17,376 nucleotides of DNA from an uncultured Collinsella sp. Lineage in GTDB: Bacteria; Actinomycetota; Coriobacteriia; Coriobacteriales; Coriobacteriaceae. A program made the position numbers and the translations under genes. The notes below the pieces were generated by a model, which worked only from the letters and a program-made list of their open reading frames with translations, ran no database searches and was not told where the DNA came from. Positions within the stretch are counted from its first letter, which is position 1, and each line of letters starts with the position of its first letter. Below, one piece after another: positions 15,548 through 17,376 of the stretch. Location of the stretch: NCBI GenBank assembly GCA_902476475.1, contig CABSDO010000040.1, forward strand, positions 1 through 17,376, read 5' to 3'.

Positions 15548-15892
15548 ACCGGCTAACAAGGTGGGCACCTTAGCGACGTGCAAAATTGCGAGTATTCAGC
15601 AGAGCCGGGTGTCTATCACCCTCGAGTGGATCCAAATGTGAAGCGAAATCACTCTTGCGTGAGAGCGTTAGGCAACATTTGAGGAAGAACTCATCGGATT
15701 AACACTCTAAGATAACTCTTGAACTGCATTATATGGCCTGCAATAAATTAACGGACCCCCTATCGTTGCAGAATACTCCAATTTTTGCACGGCTCAGGGG
15801 CACCCACCCCGGCATCGGCTATCAAAACCGCTCACTCCGGGATCTCGTCCACTATTCCCCATCATTTTGTGCAACGAATTACCTGAACGTCA
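15548..15892. other. Intergenic stretch without a recognisable gene
   Basis: No open frame here looks real. It holds small hairpins (15558-15571 and GGGTG-TCTAT-CACCC near 15608) and a GC-richer patch near 15780-15845 whose sense is unclear. It ends at the arsR promoter. Confidence 0.45.
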
Positions 15893-15920
15893 TTGACATA
15901 TGAACATACACTCATATAAT
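15893..15920 (+). promoter_or_regulatory. arsR promoter with operator 1 in its spacer
   Basis: TTGACA (15893-15898) and TATAAT (15915-15920) are exact sigma70 consensus hexamers, 16 bases apart. The spacer is an operator: ATATGAAC (15898-15905), 4 bases, then ACTCATAT (15910-15917), an 8-4-8 imperfect inverted repeat. Bound repressor would cover the promoter. It drives the arsR-HMA unit. Confidence 0.85.
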
Positions 15921-15932
15921 CGGAAGCAAGTT

Positions 15933-15952
15933 ATATGAGCGCATGTTCATAT
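15933..15952 (+). promoter_or_regulatory. ArsR/SmtB-type operator 2
   Basis: ATATGAGC (15933-15940), 4 bases, GTTCATAT (15945-15952). This is an 8-4-8 inverted repeat with one mismatch, lying between the -10 element and the arsR ribosome binding site. It matches ATATGAAC-N4-GTTCATAT operators of zinc-sensing ArsR/SmtB repressors such as CzrA. Confidence 0.8.
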
Positions 15953-15966
15953 GAAAGGATATTGCA

Positions 15967-16332
15967 ATGAGCATCCGCGTTGATGAAACGAAACCCGACA
16001 TCGAGGCCACCGAACCCGCGATTCCCACCACCTGCTCGCCCGAGGACCTTCCCGACGAGGAGCTGCTGTACGACCTTGCCGACCTGTTCAAGGTCTTCAG
16101 CGACACCACGCGCATCAAGATCCTTTACGCCCTCATGGGCCGCGAACTCTGCGTGGCAGACATCGCCGAAGCGACCGCGACCTCGCAGTCTGCGGTGTCA
16201 CACCAGTTGCGCACGCTCAAGCAGTCACACCTGGTCAAATTCCGGCGCGACGGGCGTAATATCCTCTACTCGCTCGCCGACGACCATGTCTACACCATGC
16301 TCAACCAAGGCATGAGCCACATCTGCGAATAG
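15967..16332 (+). CDS. ArsR/SmtB-family metal-sensing repressor (Zn/Cd type)
   Basis: A 121-residue winged-helix repressor that should bind the 8-4-8 operators and release them on metal binding. LADLFKVFSDTTRIKILYAL (37-56) opens the DNA-binding domain. ELCVADIAEATATSQSAVSHQLRTLK (60-85) contains the recognition helix, and LVKFRRDGRNILYSL (89-103) is the wing. The last helix carries D105-x-H107-x10-H118-x2-E121, the same spacing as the zinc site of SmtB (D104, H106, H117, E120). C62 and D65, with N-terminal C23, also match the second (alpha3N) site used by SmtB and CadC. The ATG follows AAAGGA. It is followed by the HMA gene and the P-type ATPase. Zn2+ and possibly Cd2+/Pb2+ are the expected inducers. 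Confidence 0.92.
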   Translation: MSIRVDETKPDIEATEPAIPTTCSPEDLPDEELLYDLADLFKVFSDTTRIKILYALMGRELCVADIAEATATSQSAVSHQLRTLKQSHLVKFRRDGRNILYSLADDHVYTMLNQGMSHICE

Positions 16333-16395
16333 CGATCAGCCACGGTACCAGCGCGGCCTACACCCAAGCCGCAAAAACAGGGAAAGGAACCCACC

Positions 16396-16614
16396 ATGAA
16401 AAAGCAGTTTAAGCTCGACGAGATCGACTGCGCCAACTGCGCGCGCAAGCTTCAGGACGAACTTGCCAAGCTTGAGGGCGTCAAGTCCGTTTCGGTCAAT
16501 TTTATGACCCAGAAGTTGACGCTCGAGGCCGACGACGCCGAGTTCGACGAGGTCCTCGACCGCGTCGTGGAGTTCACCGCCGATGCCGAGCCCGACTGCG
16601 AGATCGTTCTCTAG
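16396..16614 (+). CDS. Free-standing heavy-metal-associated (HMA) domain protein
   Basis: A 72-residue cytosolic protein that is a single ferredoxin-like HMA domain. The metal loop is EIDCANCARKLQDEL (9-23) with C12-A-N-C15, and VKSVSVNFMTQKLTLE (29-44) is the typical strand pair. The acidic residues just before CANC (D-E-I-D) fit the DCxxC type found in Zn/Cd ATPases rather than copper chaperones; this is inference. The ATG follows AAAGGA. It lies between the arsR gene and a P-type ATPase that begins without its own HMA domain, so it probably serves as the detached metal-binding domain or chaperone of that pump. Confidence 0.88.
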   Translation: MKKQFKLDEIDCANCARKLQDELAKLEGVKSVSVNFMTQKLTLEADDAEFDEVLDRVVEFTADAEPDCEIVL

Positions 16615-16635
16615 TCCAGGTTTACGCTAACCTGC

Positions 16636-16659
16636 AAGGCCGCGCTCGCCGCGGCCTTT
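16636..16659 (+). terminator. Hairpin between HMA and ATPase genes, possible partial terminator
   Basis: AAGGCCGCG (16636-16644) pairs perfectly with CGCGGCCTT (16650-16658) around CTCGC, but only TTT follows. It may reduce read-through, leaving the ATPase to its own operator-controlled start. Confidence 0.5.
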
Positions 16660-16671
16660 GCTCGCGAAATT

Positions 16672-16691
16672 ATATGAGCGAGTGTTCATAC
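16672..16691 (+). promoter_or_regulatory. ArsR/SmtB-type operator 3, upstream of the ATPase gene
   Basis: ATATGAGC (16672-16679), 4 bases, GTTCATAC (16684-16691). This third copy of the 8-4-8 operator shares its left arm exactly with operator 2 and lies 23 bases before the ATPase start. No clear -35/-10 pair was found around it, so its promoter is not resolved. Confidence 0.8.
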
Positions 16692-16714
16692 ATTCAAATG
16701 GGAGGATACGAGTC

Positions 16715-17376
16715 ATGGCCACCGCCGACCCCAAGAAGAAAAAGAAGAAGCGCAAGAAAAAAGAGTCACTCGAGCATAAGCGCAACCGCATCCTGGTAGC
16801 GCTGGGTATTTTTGCCGTGGTGTACGCCCTCGATGAGCTCGGCCCCCTCGCCGCCGCATTCGGCACCCCGGGCGACATCTACGCCAGCTTTGTGCTGTTC
16901 CTCGTGCCGTTTTTGATTGCCGGCTACGACGTACTGCAAAAGGCATTCAATAACATCCGCCGCGGCAAGGCCTTCGACGAAAGTTTCCTTATGGCCGTCG
17001 CGACCATCGGCGCGTTTGCCATGGTGCTCTTCCCCGACACCGACCCGCACATGGCCGAAGGCGCCGCCGTCATGCTGTTCTATCAGGTCGGCGAGCTGTT
17101 CCAGGCATATGCCGTGGGCAAAAGCCGCAAGTCGATCAGCGCCATGATGGACATCGCGCCCGATTACGCCAACGTCGAGCAACCCGACGGCACACTCGAG
17201 CAGGTCTTTCCCGATGACATCGCCGTCGGCACCGTCATCGTCGTCAAGCCCGGCGAGCGCGTGCCCATCGACGGCGTCATCGTCGAAGGCGAGACGCAGC
17301 TCGATACCGCCGCCCTTACCGGCGAGTCGGTCCCCCGCCCGGCGAAAACCGGAGACGATATTATCAGCGGCTGCAT
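16715..17376 (+). CDS. Heavy-metal-translocating P-type ATPase (ZntA/CadA-like), 3' end outside the window
   Basis: The first 220 residues of a P1B-type ATPase that pumps Zn2+/Cd2+ out of the cell. Residues 7-16 are almost all Lys/Arg, in the place where most ZntA/CadA pumps carry HMA domains. Hydrophobic spans follow at about 27-48, 55-75, 90-107 and 115-133. GKSRKSISAMMDIAPD (135-150) and VVVKPGERVPIDGVIVEGE (175-193 region) lead to the actuator-domain motif TGES at 202-205. The phosphorylation site (DKTG) and the metal-selective CPC-type helix are beyond the edge, so metal identity rests on the SmtB-type regulator. The ATG follows GGAGGA (16701-16706). No stop occurs before the window end. 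Confidence 0.93.
   Translation, partial: MATADPKKKKKKRKKKESLEHKRNRILVALGIFAVVYALDELGPLAAAFGTPGDIYASFVLFLVPFLIAGYDVLQKAFNNIRRGKAFDESFLMAVATIGAFAMVLFPDTDPHMAEGAAVMLFYQVGELFQAYAVGKSRKSISAMMDIAPDYANVEQPDGTLEQVFPDDIAVGTVIVVKPGERVPIDGVIVEGETQLDTAALTGESVPRPAKTGDDIISGC

Noticed and set aside
15456..15641. Open frame of 61 residues after the second nuclease-like gene
   Set aside because: Out of frame with the natural acidic tail, low-complexity composition, no ribosome binding site.

Overview
The window looks like chromosomal DNA of a Coriobacteriia-type gut actinobacterium, most likely Collinsella or a close relative. This rests on GC-rich coding DNA with strong AAGGAG-type ribosome binding sites, the recognisable protein families, the GGGGACAGGCACC-type palindrome, and a family of Vsr/DUF559-like proteins I associate with this class. 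The genus is inferred from memory of such genomes, not from a search.

Layout from left to right. (1) 1-270 (-): 5' end of a PPP-type metallophosphoesterase, cut by the window edge, divergent from an NhaP2/CvrA-like cation/proton antiporter (524-2125). (2) 2352-4712: serC and serA, the second and first steps of phosphorylated serine synthesis, closed by a strong terminator. (3) About 4790-6109: an AT-richer stretch with a Vsr/DUF559-like nuclease-fold protein on the minus strand. (4) 6264-8213: an M20 metallopeptidase and a shortened DUF1015 protein, then a terminator. (5) 8343-9538 (-): two tandem, paralogous histidine phosphatases. (6) 9554-9588: a REP-like palindrome. (7) 9621-10292 (-): a nitroreductase with a DtxR/IdeR-like box upstream. 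(8) 10557-11642: an HdeD/DUF308 membrane protein abutting a YaiI/YqxD (DUF188) protein, then a terminator. (9) 11775-12863 (-): a putative heavy-metal/manganese transporter with a His-rich loop and a palindromic operator over its promoter. (10) 13035-14003: a DnaQ-like exonuclease. (11) 14353-15438: a second Vsr/DUF559-like paralogue, probably frameshifted near its 3' end. (12) 15893-17376: a Zn/Cd efflux cassette made of an SmtB-type ArsR repressor, a free-standing HMA metal-binding protein and a P-type ATPase cut by the right edge. Three copies of one operator lie in front of arsR and the ATPase.

The parts most worth following up are these: the two paralogous nuclease-fold proteins, which may belong to a lineage-specific family of unknown role; the self-contained metal cassette with its operators and split metal-binding domain; the separate operator/promoter of the His-rich transporter; and the serine neighbourhood. 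There serA and serC are followed, beyond an apparent insertion, by a DUF1015 protein lacking its usual signature residues, and tandem histidine phosphatases lie nearby that could in principle supply a phosphoserine phosphatase. No rRNA, tRNA, CRISPR array or transposase gene was seen.
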